Assembly (NCBI GenBank): GCA_003344405.1
Contig: NOWV01000025.1
Coordinates: 372,001 to 436,000 of the forward strand
Direction of reading: 5' to 3'
DNA: 64,000 bases
DNA from: Trichoplax sp. H2
Lineage: Eukaryota > Placozoa > Uniplacotomia > Trichoplacea
Shown here: positions 12,840-24,700 of the stretch, piece by piece
How positions within the stretch are numbered: the first letter of the stretch is position 1
Layout of the letters: each line of letters opens with the position of its first letter
Notes under the pieces: model-generated
The model's database searches: none
What the model was told of the DNA's origin: nothing
What the model saw: the letters and a program-made list of their open reading frames with translations, nothing else
Position numbers and translations under genes: made by a program

Positions 12840-15800
12840 ATGGATCGACTATTCCTACTCTTATTTCTTTGCATTAATCTCTTCAACTTGGCAGGTAAGC
12901 GCAATATTGAATTTCGTCTTGGGATCATTGCGTACTCAGTAGAATCAGTAATAGCAGTTGAAATAGTTTTTTGATAGTGGAAAAACAGACTAATCATGGA
13001 ATTACTCCTACGAAGATGGATCATCATCATTCCAAAAATGTTAACAAGTCATCATTTAAATCTCGATCTTGTCAGTAGACTTCATTAGGTTATTGTTCCA
13101 CCAAGGACCAATTAGTAGAAGACAGGATACAATCATTGCTTTCGTGTTGACTTTCATCCAATGCTGATCGTGATAATTGTGGTAATCCTTGCTTTGACGC
13201 ATCAAGTCGTCAATGCACTATAACGGTAGACATGTTTCTAGCATCTTCTGAAAAAGACGGTCTTAAGAGAAAAAAAAATAGAATAAAACCGATATGAACG
13301 TTGTGTAGAATCTGGTAGAATTTTCGTGCAGTAGACGTATACGCGTAGATAGCGCAAGCGAACTGATAAACTATTATTTAAAGAATGACTGAACACAATC
13401 AGTGTAATAACTAAACCGTCAGCAAATAGTCTTGTTCAATTCAGTAGATTAAAATGAACCGATTAAATCAATAGGCTGGCCATAGTGGCTAAAAAAATCA
13501 GTCAATTTCTTGAAAAGCCAATTCACACTGTCTTGTCGAAGAATATCAATGTTTATGCATGGCGAAATGTTGATATTGTACAGTACGATAGAAATATCCA
13601 GCTATTGTTCATAGAACACAGATGGTCGCCATCCATTACTCTACTCTCTTAATCATACTGGTGATCAACTCTAGTCCTATTTTTGAGCACTTATCTTATT
13701 CTCTTAACCTTATCAACGTAGATATGCAGTTCATTAAATGAATTAGGTCTGTCGAAATAAGAAATGATCATCATTCTTGCTCTAATCAGAAGAGCAAGTA
13801 CATCAATACTTCCAATAGTATTTATACGCGTGTTCTATTGGCTATGGCTATAAGTGTAGCGATCAGTTCTTGAAAAATAATCTAGTTTGGTGTAATTGCT
13901 TGTATACCGTACGCATGATGAAGTGGAAGTTAAGTTAATAAACTCAATTGCATTTCTTCATAATATGCTAATGTAACTGTTACATCCTGTTATGTAATCA
14001 TCATTTTCAATGTCTTCAACGTGCTGCTTGGAAACCAGATAAAATTGCTATTACATCATTCTGCTTCTGGGAACTGCTGTTAGTAAACATTACACCCAGT
14101 ACAGAGGATATTGTACACTGTACAGTAAAGACGCGTATGAGAAAAAATTTATAATTAATTAACCGCTTTTAAGTTTATTTTTTTAAATATACTGTAAATA
14201 ATCAAAATTGTTTGATCAACCTAGCCTGATAGTATCAATCCAGATAGTATTTATTTATACTGTATAATAGTGGAGAGATCCGTCCAAAATCAATTTCCAA
14301 CTGTAGATGCTGTACTACGGCTGATGATGGCAATAAATATCAGTAAAATTACCTTCACAGTCCTTAATAATCCTATTTGCATGTTGAATAAACAAATGTT
14401 ACTATTTGGATATTTCAATCGTTGCAGTGAAAGCACCGTTTTCACGACCCTCTTAATACCATCGTTGACTGGAGGCCAACGTATATTTTGATTGTAATAG
14501 TTATCTGAGACGTGCTCACTCTTAAAGTATAACTTGCCAAAAAATCCGTTCGTAAATACTTGACGATAACTTGAAATAGGATCATAATAGTGCTGCCCAC
14601 TATTGTATTGAACTTTGGTTAGATAGCACTGTCAATGTACGAATAGTTTGCTTTTATCTTATCTGGTTCAAGAAAACGACAAGGTATCATAGCGGGATGG
14701 TCTTTCTATCGATTGCAAAATCAAATTTTGAGTAGCTATAGTTTACTCTGTATCAAACAATACGAGTATAGCAGACAACATTAGTACTTGTACAGCGCTG
14801 CATAAAAATATTCCACTAAAATGATGAAAAATACAATAAAAAACTCCGAAATTATCAACATTCAACTCTGCCACATGTGATAGCGTCGATTGATAATATA
14901 ATTTTAATTCAACTTTACGTAACGAAAATTACTAATATAATAACTGTTGTATTATTTATGACTCGAGTACTAAGCGCAATGATATACTTATTTGGAAATG
15001 GTAATTAACTTATTCTTCCTTACTTTGAAATATACAGATTCTTTTGGCATAGAACTTGACGACAGTTACAGTGCAAGGCGCGGTAAACCGTTTAGCGTCA
15101 AAGTTAAAATTGTAGGAGGTACACCACCTTTTAAATACCTCTGGAAATTTAATGGGACAACAGTTTCGACAAAGGAAACCTTTCGAATCGAAAAGGTAGC
15201 ACTTCAAGATGGTGGTGACTATTATTGTCAAGTTACCGATTCTAAGAACAAAGTTGCCACAACAACTTTCACTCTGAATATAACATGTAAGTTTGCATTT
15301 TCATAGCTTTCCAAGCTAGTATTGATCGTAAACGATTAATTGAAGTTTTTAACAGTGGTGATGGTGATTATATATAGTGATTTGTATTTCATGCTGATAG
15401 AATTTTACTACATGTTGTATCAATTGTTTCTTGCACTATATTAATATACTGTATATAGATTTAGACACCACTGATTCCCAAGAAAAAATCAATGTCATTA
15501 CGGTTAACCGTAGTGGCAATGCATTACTGGATGCTAGTGCCAATTGCTACACTAGTGGAATGATGAGAAACTGGAGTGTTACAGTGAGTCCAGACTGCGT
15601 AAACATCAATTACACCGACCCATTAGTGTCATTAGATACTGGTACTAACATGTACGAATTGCAAAATGGTTCATTCGTAATTGAAAATGTTGAAATTAAA
15701 GATCGCAAAAAATGCTTTATCTGTTCAATATTCTGTGGAAGCATACATGCCGAATTAAGATATCGTTTGAACGTAATATGTAAGTATCGAGATTTTAATA

Positions 15801-18120
15801 TTTGCTGTAACGTAATTTTACGGTATCGTGACACGATCATGCGTATATATACGTGTATATTCAGTAGATCAAAATCTTAAATCCTAGCTATAAATAGAGT
15901 TTTGACCCACTATTTACTTAAGGCTGTGAACTCTATTGTTGACTATACGTTGTACCACTGCTAATTATAGTCAAATAATATAAAATTGTATCGTTATTTT
16001 CTATATTATAGACTTCAACGGATTTTCAGATTTCCCGAAATCACAGATAACAATCAATCAGTCTTCAACTTTAGACTTGAATTGTAGTGCTGATGGAAAT
16101 CCGCCCCCACGTGTAGGTTGGTTTAAATCATCTGTTCAACTTGGTCATGGCTGGAAGTATGGTACAGCATCATATAAAATTGCCAATGCTACTCGAAATG
16201 CAACGGGAGTGTATACATGCAAGATTAAAGCTGGAAACTTTAATCCGGAATTATCGAACAGTACCACTATTGTTGTCCAGTGTAAGATTTACGTTCGCTA
16301 TTTTTCTTCGTCGTTCTTGCGATATTGACGAATTATAGCATATTTATTGATTGTATAGCTGTAATCGAAGTTAATGTAGATCCAGATGAGAAACATTGAA
16401 GCCGTCATGCTTAATTCGCTATAAGATAGACAAAAGAATTACTTAGTAGTTGATGCACTTACTATAAGAACTGCGTATTTTATGTTTAATTTAATCAAGT
16501 AAAAATTATTTCTATTTTAATACAGATATTGATAATAAATTAATCTTTCATCGCACAAAGGCTGACATGCCTCGTCTGGGTTCGAAGTTGCCTTATGAGC
16601 TTAGTTGTACAGCGCAAGGCTATCCAGTTCCTACCTTTAAGTGGTATAAAGATCAGAAGAATTACGATAATGATGTAACCAGTCTGCCCAATCATAATAC
16701 GAGTACAATAACTTGGAAAAGATTTACTGCTGCTAATAATGGTATTTATACATGTCAAGCTACCAATATCGTAAAGTCGGTTTCGAGCAGCAAAGCTGTC
16801 TTTCTTTATGGTATGCTTAGTTTTAAAGCTATTACATTTATACGTAAATTATTCGAAAATGAGACTACCACCTATTACAGTTTTGCTTTGTTCCAACGTA
16901 ACCAATTTCGATTACCAGCTCAAAATCAATGGCTTGAACTAGTAAAAATTGGATCTAATTTATGTTAAATTTTTTTTAATTTTAAAATTCATAGAACCTG
17001 CTAAGATCACTGTTGCCCCTTTTAACAATCACCATCCTATACAAGAAGTGGAATTTGGGAAATATATCAACATAACTTGTTCAGCTACTGGTTTTCCAAC
17101 TGCTGAAGTAAAATTAGAAATACAGGACAAAAATATGCATACTAGCGAATCCAATACGAAGGAGGGAAAATCATCAGCTTCCCTATATCACTTATTTGAA
17201 ATGAGTGACAACAATTCAAATGTTATTTGCACGGCTAGTATCACTTTTCGAGGGCATGCCTATTTCACTGTGCGGAGCTCTCATCTTATAATAGTACGTA
17301 GTATGAAAGGATCACCTGTGGGTAAGAATATTACTATGCATTTGTATAGATGCAAATTGAATTTATAGAAAGTAGTAGTGTTAAATCACTTACAATAGTG
17401 CAACGTGTAAGCTGAATTGTTGATATTTCATTTTACACTCGGCATTTCATTGTTATGCTATACAGTTATCGCTACAAATAGTAATAGAAATATATTATGT
17501 ATCCTTGTAATAAATTTAATTTGATAACTAAGATGTTGGTTTACTTTTCGTTAATTTAGCCACCGGATTGGGCATATTTTTTGGAGCTTTGTTAACAATT
17601 TTGTTGATCTATTTGATCTACAAGCGCAAATATAGAGTAATTAAATCATACTTTAAAAGAACTGGTAAGATTATTTGATATACGACATTCCATTAGTGTA
17701 CAGAGAGTTTTCTACCATAGCATTTTATTGAATATGGCTATCAATCGATTGAGTGAGTTTTATAATCCTTAAATAATGGCTTATTTCAATAGATTATTCC
17801 AAAATGGACAGTACCTATGCTTCCAATGGTATTAATGGCTGTCACTCTGGTGATTCTCGTACTTATAAAAATAAAATTCCTTGGCATAAGCGCATGAAAG
17901 TTAGCGTTAATAAACTTCGTAACTTGGATATTGAGGATGATGATTGGGATATTCAGTGTCACGATGGAGATCAGGATCATTCAAGAGAAGTTAGTAATAG
18001 CGTATATCTAAATTGTTTTAGTGATAGTAAGTGATTTTACTTGTCATTTTTTTAGAACTATTCTTACCTAAATATTATTGCATTCTTTTAATAGGGCGAA
18101 AGTGGAGGGCTAATTTCTAA
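12840..18120 (+). CDS. Single-pass Ig-domain membrane protein (about 623 aa)
   Basis: Exons: 12840-12894, 15038-15286, 15459-15779, 16012-16281, 16526-16810, 16995-17321, 17560-17664, 17793-18026, 18095-18120. All introns are phase 1 and the total of 1872 nt is in frame. Exon 1 is a signal peptide (MDRLFLLLFLCINLFNLA). Five Ig-like domains follow, one per exon: the first has DGGDYYC but Val where the first Cys belongs, the second is atypical, the third and fourth have the full C...W...YTC pattern, and the fifth has ITC and VIC but no Trp. Exon 7 encodes the membrane helix (GIFFGALLTILLIYLIY) and a basic stop-transfer. The tail of about 100 residues is charged and includes VYLN, a possible SH2 site. 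It is probably a cell-adhesion or recognition receptor; the ligand is unknown. The long first intron makes exon 1 the least certain part; ATG 14992 is an alternative start. Confidence 0.82.
13160..13872 (+). pseudogene. Decayed EGF-like exons inside intron 1 of the Ig gene
   Basis: Near 13165-13230 the frame reads DRDNCGNPCFDASSRQC, close to the first half of the intact EGF exon at 7581. At 13770-13870 a cbEGF-like stretch is visible (HHSCSNQKSK, then YINTSNSIYTR, then in another frame CSIGYGYKCSD), with one expected Cys changed to Tyr and a frameshift. A phase-matching AG|AT acceptor lies before it. These look like remnants of an EGF-rich gene related to the one at 2297-8964. Confidence 0.45.
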
Positions 18121-18916
18121 ATCTAATCGAACAGCGGGCAATACTTTTTCCACGGACATTTAGTTTGAAGAAAGAACTATTCGTTGTAAATTTTTACTAT
18201 TAAGATATTAATAGATCATTAAATATTGGTTGAATAATTAGATATATAATGAGACTTCTAACAGCTAAAATTGCCTTATGTTTGGTATATTTGTAGTTGT
18301 ACATTGCCAATTTTATAAGATACTTTCTCGTTTTTGATGTTAAAAGTTCATTAAGCTCAACGTAGAAATTTTGTATCGATATAGAGGATTAAACAAAATG
18401 ATAACTTAGACGAGGCCACTTGCAGAGTGTCCATCTTTACTCTTAACTTATCGTAACAATTGTATATTGTCAAGCTTAATACTGCCAATCTGCTAGCGGT
18501 ATTAGTTGAAATCGGTTACATTATTTTGTGTATAGGTACTACAGCTATCTAAAAGTAATGCATTTCAGCCACCACCACATAAGTATGTTATACAAAATGT
18601 AATGCAATTTGTTAAAGGTAGCAGCCGTTATGATTATTTTTTCTGTACTTGAGGTTAAATAAGCTTTTAGCAGTAAACTTCTTGCAGTATAAATATTATT
18701 AAGTTACGCCGAAACAGATTAAGAAGCCTTGTAACTAATATTTACTTAATACAAGATTGCGGTGCTATGACTTGAAATAAGTTTAAATAAATCTGGAGAT
18801 ATTAAATTTTATGTCTTCCTCTATGAATTACAATCTGTAGGGAGTAGGGAGGAATAAGTAATACTCTGGCAAGATAACTATATTCTAGTGAGTAGGTGCG
18901 TTGTATAGTAACTATT

Positions 18917-19083
18917 TGAGTATATACTAGTGCAAATTTATTTTTTTCTACTTTACTCTATCATACTACTGCACTACTATATTATCTAGTGCAAAATAGC
19001 ATATGATAGTATAGTAGTAGGCGTAGTATACTATATATCATACTATACTTCAGCGAAGAAAAAAATCTATATAGCTTATACTT
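18917..19083. repeat. Imperfect fold-back repeat
   Basis: The left half (GTATATACTAGTGCAAATTT, then a T-run and CTATCATACTACTG) is roughly the reverse complement of the right half, which ends in an A-run and TATATAGCTTATAC. Arms are about 80 bp with many mismatches, and tandem TAGTATA words add to the match. It is possibly an old MITE or a local palindrome. Confidence 0.4.
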
Positions 19084-19285
19084 TTAATTATAAGGGCCGT
19101 AAGCCTAGCAGTGACTCAGTCCAGTAGAGCATAGTCATCTAGGCAGTTCATCACTGGACATTGACGTAGGTATGCTCATAGTAGAGTACAGACACATTAT
19201 CCAGCAAGCATTAAATTTACGTAAATTTAACATTTACAGTAATGCGAATAAACTGCACACTGTTTGCGTATCTGCAAAATCCGTG

Positions 19286-19727
19286 TGTCACAAACCAGCT
19301 TCGTGACAAGGATAACGTAAAACAAATCTCTAAATTACTATAGTCTCCGGGATTCAGTATCCCTTAGCTACCTCACAAGAATTTAGACGCCTTTGATTCT
19401 ACGTTAAACTCAACTAGACAATTGAGAACTATTTTATTCAACTATCTGACGGGTTTATATACCCTTCTACAGCAGCTAACAATCATGAGTCATCTTATAA
19501 AAATACTTGGGTGAGAACATCTACTAACTAATTTTTCACAGTCGGACTACAATATGTCCATTCACAGAATCATTTCAGTGCACATTACACCACAGCATTA
19601 AATTTACTGTAACACATTTACAATTAGAGCAATTTCTATTGTAAGTAACTAGTTGTAATATATTATCACTATATTATATTAACCAAATTTAGATAGCTAT
19701 TTCTTCACGGTAGTTCGTACCGTGACA
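19286..19727. mobile_element. Complete MITE-like element, copy 1 (442 bp)
   Basis: It starts TGTCACAAACCAGC and ends TACCGTGACA, so the outer 6 bp (TGTCAC/GTGACA) are inverted. It is flanked by a perfect 5-bp duplication CCGTG at 19281-19285 and 19728-19732. Both ends carry subterminal hairpins (GTCAC...GTGAC; CACGGTA...TACCGTG). There is no coding capacity. Related copies are at 35687-36045 and, inverted, 49140-49418. The family resembles non-autonomous DNA transposons; the superfamily is not assigned. Confidence 0.8.
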
Positions 19728-21745
19728 CCGTGGATAAATCTTCGTATGGTGTACGCATATATCAGATATCTTTATAATGCGATATCACGTTGTAACAGAG
19801 ATTTAACTATTTAGAAGACCAAAATCAGTTGAGTAGTAATGTATTTTATAAGTTAATTAAAGAACTATTATGTGCGGCACTTTTAATTGGCTTAATATCC
19901 AAATTTTCCGAAATTCAGCGGTAACAAAAATGCAAATGTTCGCCGTTTTACTTGAATGGAAATTTTAACATCGTATCATACTACCTGATAAGCTACTTTA
20001 AAATTTATCGTATTTTCGACATTAAGGTGAAAATTAAATAAAATCTTATCATTAATAAAGTAACTACTTAATTAAACTGGATTTGTTAATTTTTAGAAAA
20101 CCACCGAAGTTCTATTCAGCTTTTGGAGAATTGTTTCGTTTCTAAGCGAGCCAGCTATTGCATAGGTTTATTCATCAAGTTGGTCACAGTATCCACAGGA
20201 TTATGGTTCTAAATAAAATACAAGTGCATAGCAGACCAGTTAAAGTTCGACTCCATGATGTTGATTAAAGTTTGAAATACTTGGGTGTATGGGAAGTTAA
20301 AGCAAATTCCGTGGACTTTACAAGCTGATCGAAAAAGATCCATAATGTAACTCGTCGCTAATTGGTAACTTTAGAAATTTTTTCTAAAGGCTAGCCCGAG
20401 TACTAAATATCGACATTGCACCACAGTAGTCTATTGTGATTTATCAAGTAAAACATAGCTGATATAAATGATTGTATGTATTTTTCCGTTTAAATATCTA
20501 GTCTTCAGTGTAAGGTCGACTTTTATTACTGCACTTCTCTCATTGGCTGTACTCATTCTTTTTCTACGTACAGTACCGAGCCATAACATAATGGTTTTTA
20601 GCTACAGTGATTGAAAGATTTTTAAATTACTTTGATAGACTTTATGTATTCTTACACTTAACTATCAATTGAAGAGGTAAATGATTTATATCTGCTAGTA
20701 TAACTAATGGTTAGATTAAAATACTAAAAAATATTTCAATTGTATTAACGAGCGATTTATCGCATTAAAGAATATTGCTAGAATGATGTTTAGCTATTGC
20801 TTAGGTCAAGGCAAAGTTCTATATGTGCATCTTGTAATATAATATAACGGAAAGTGGATACAAATCGTGAAATTGATATTTGGCAATTACCGTACATGAG
20901 AATGTGTAACGTTACCGAAATTAATTAACTTAAATAGTTATTGACGTTAGTATAGGTGATTCTAAATTAGTTAAGATATCTAGATAATTATAATAACGTT
21001 ATCGACAAAAGGTATATGAAAAATATATTCAGTTATTATTTATGCTTTATATAGGAAAGTAGATCATAATACGCGGCACATTAGTGTCAGCAGTAGCTGC
21101 TAATGTACTAGTTAGGAAGTTTTAATTGCTGGTAAGGTATTAGAATACATTTTAAATAAGTTGTATACGAAGTAAGGTCTTTCTGTAATTGTTCGCTCTT
21201 ATCCTCGGAATTATTAAATTGAAAATTTAAATGGTATGGTAAAAATTTCTTCGGATATTTAGATAATTGAGCTAGCAAATTTCATGGTTTCATTTACCTT
21301 CAAGATCCTCGTCATATGAATATCTTCATCTTTAACATAAAAAATATAAATTACTTTTAATGCAGAGAGATGAGAAACTTTTTTCTATGATCACTATTTA
21401 GCTTAAATTAACCTTAAGCATATAGAGACAATAAGTAAGTGCATGTACTGATGACATTGCTAAAAATTCTATTAGTACTCCGCTGCTTCATTTATTGTAA
21501 CCATATGTTAGTATTGTTAATTAACTGTTCGCATATTTGATTTTAATATTTATAGTTCTCGTAACGGATATTAAATAGAATTTATATCAATCCCAGTAGG
21601 TGATCATATAGTTTCTTAAAAGAGTTTGCTATTAAATCTTTGAATTTTATGAGGATGCGAAATAATATAAGTTCTAATCATACCATGATATAATATAGCC
21701 GCCTTAACTTTTGATTCTTGACTCTTTGGAATATCAAACTTATTT

Positions 21746-24700
21746 TTATTTAATCTTTGGGCATTCTACAAGTAAATAACTTATATTAGATATATTTCGA
21801 TGGAAATAGTTGAAATTTAGATCCAAATTTTGCACTGTTTCATCTCCTCGTGAAAAATACATACTAAGTACACATTTCCCTACCTCCATGGCATGCGGAT
21901 AAGAACTGCCAGAAGAACTGTTGGCTTCCGAACTGTGTATCGTAGTGGAAGTACGCAGACCGACTTTTCTTGTTAGGGCTAGTCTAACCTGTAAATATAT
22001 TTCACAATCAGCTTTTCTTGTCCTTCTATGCCTTAAATTTACATGATAACATCACAGACATACAGTAAGTGTTATAAGAGATTGATATAATCGCTTTGTT
22101 GTACCTCAGAATTTAATATGCAGTGAAATATGAAGAACAGGAAACCCTAAGACATGAAAGTAAAACTTTGCTCAACATTCAGCTTTTAGCAGATTAATTA
22201 TGTTTAAAGCAAGGAATGTTTTCTAATTTTACCTGTAGTCCATTGAAGATTACGAATAGATAACTGAGGACTACAGAATGATCATCTACTGAAATGATTC
22301 CGAATAGCCATGTGATTCCAAGAATAGGCAGCAAAATAAACGTGGCTTTCGATGCAACTCTACGTACCGGTATCAGCGGTAATAAGGGTTAGTCTAGTTG
22401 ATTGTGCGTTTGAACAATTCATGCATGCAAACTTAAAGCTTCTACTTATTAAAACTTAAGTTTAATGAATTCTATACTTTTCACGAAAATTCTAAAATCT
22501 ATAAGGAATTGTATTAAAAAGGGCTTATAGTAAATTAATTTTGCTAATAGTAATAATAAAATATGTTTTCATCCTCAGTAGAAAGATCTGAAATGTTTTT
22601 TCTAGAAATAAATTAATTATCATATATTGCAAGAAACACTAATAAAGTACCGTATACCGTATCAAAATCATTAGACTTCGAGATCAAGTAGTACCTACCG
22701 AACACGTCGTAACTCATTTCTTCTTTTCTGAGTTAATTGAAATTTTGATTTGTTGTATGTTATACGCACCACGGATATCAAGACTATAATATTGATCTGC
22801 GAAAAACATAGCAAGTAAAGTTGACTTTTTAAGTCGTTTTCCGGTGAAAGTAGGCTATAGACTTTTAATTTATCTTTATGTAGAGTAGCTGTATGCAATC
22901 TGGATTTTACTATGCAGTATGCATATATAATACTTAATTAAAATGAAATAATACAAAAATTTCATAATGTAGAGGATTAAAACTTACCGATATAACAAAT
23001 AGAACAGGACCGACAAATGTCCAGATCAAACCATCATATACAGATAGCCAACAACTAGGTGAATATGTAACTGCCAAGTTAGAAACTGATTTATGCAAAT
23101 TTACTTAATGATCCCTTAATCTTTTATATCATTTGATTATATTTAGCATATCGACTTACATTTTATTTTTTCCGTAACTTGAAAATCTCATACCTGCAGC
23201 GGTAATTGTGATAACGGCTGGTGTACCTGAAGATCATTGTATAGGAAAATAGGATACATTTTAGGTAAAATGAACTACTCCAACTTTACAGAGGCATACG
23301 AATATATTATCTATCGTTATAAGAATGCTTTCTCACCCCAGCCGAATATATAATACAGTTTTAGTTTGGAAGAAGTATTAAAAACCGAAATAATTTGCAA
23401 ATATAGATGAAAGCCTTCCATTAGCATCCATGAAAACATGGAGAGTAGGAAAAAGTGCAATACAATGGCTATAACTCTGCACAGTTCCTATAATTAGGTT
23501 AAGTTAGAAAGCACGAGTTCAAAATTTTATACAGATGAAAAGCCATTATTTAGGAAGCAATAGGTTATAGCTCATAAATAGATCTATAAATCACTTGAAA
23601 GAAAATGATATAAAAAATTGCTACTATTCTCGTATCTAATCTACGTCATCGTGTAAAAGAAATTCAATTGATAGCGCTTACTTGAGTATTTTTAACGGGC
23701 TCAAAGTCGGTAAAAATAATGCCAATTTGAGATATTAGCATGGCAAATGCTAAATTGATATGAATCTGGTAACAGTCAACTTTGATTCTACAAGATATGA
23801 TAATGTCGAAAATTTTATATTTCTTACATGAAGCAAATATTTATGAATGCCGCTGAATTAATTGTGATAGAAACGATATTCCAATAAATTACAGTCCTTC
23901 TACGCTTTTGAGTAAATATTTATGTACATCTTATTAAAATATAAGGCTTGATTAAAGTTTATTCTAATTAGAACAATGGATACTACTGTAAATGTGTCAC
24001 TAAATGAAATTGTAGATTAAGGTTGTGAAATTATATCCTATAATCTAGAAGTAGGATATTATCGGTCTATCCCAAATTATGAGAAAGTGTTACGCTAAGG
24101 ATGCAACATAAATCTTAGATATAAGGTTATTTACTCTCTGGTAGAGAAGAGAATTTTATTTCTAAGCAAATGTGATTAAAAGTATAGATAGGGATTGCAA
24201 TACCTTATGAGCAGGTAGATCAGAATGGATAAGAATAGACATATAACCGAAATACCACAGCAAGCGTGTGTTAGCCATTGCAAGGCAAATAAATGTTTTT
24301 CTGTAATCTGAAAAAAAAGAAATTGTCGTTAAATTTATATCACTTAATTATTTTATAATTTCACCATAGATTTAGATCAGGGTTGATGGTTTGATTATAG
24401 GTACAATTACAATTATTCATGTTACTGCTGCATATTTAACTAACGTTAGCTGGAACAACGTTCATTAATATTGTAAAATGGGTTAAATGACTGCATTGAC
24501 AGCGTGTGTGGGTTTTATTCCAAGTGATTACTTTGCACCCTTCACTAGACCACTGGCCAGATTCAATGTCTGAGGATCTAAAAAATTGGTGGCAACATTT
24601 TCACTTAAAGCATAGTTAATGCTAGTTATTGTATTTTATTTTGTTTGCTTATTGTGCTTATAATTAGAGTGCCGCAGCAAGAAGTAAAGTTTTATCATTT

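Larger units (their letters stand above)
18121..21745. other. Intergenic region between convergent genes
   Basis: About 3.6 kb of noncoding DNA between the 3' ends of the Ig gene (+) and the first GPCR (-). It holds a fold-back repeat near 18.9-19.1 kb and a complete small element at 19286-19727. The rest has no recognised feature. Confidence 0.55.

Noticed and set aside
14992-15306. ATG 14992 as the start of the Ig gene
   Set aside because: It would absorb a good acceptor at 15037 and give a weaker leader (MVINLFFLTLKYTD). Kept only as an alternative to exon 1 at 12840.
20240-20265. Box-B-like GTTCGACTCC, possible tRNA
   Set aside because: No complementary T-stem, box A or acceptor stem around it.
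23194-23226. Early donor (GTATGA) giving a 33-nt TM4 exon in the first GPCR
   Set aside because: The longer exon 23160-23226 ends at a better GTAAGT, restores the YG...CWLS loop and equals the paralogue's 67 nt.
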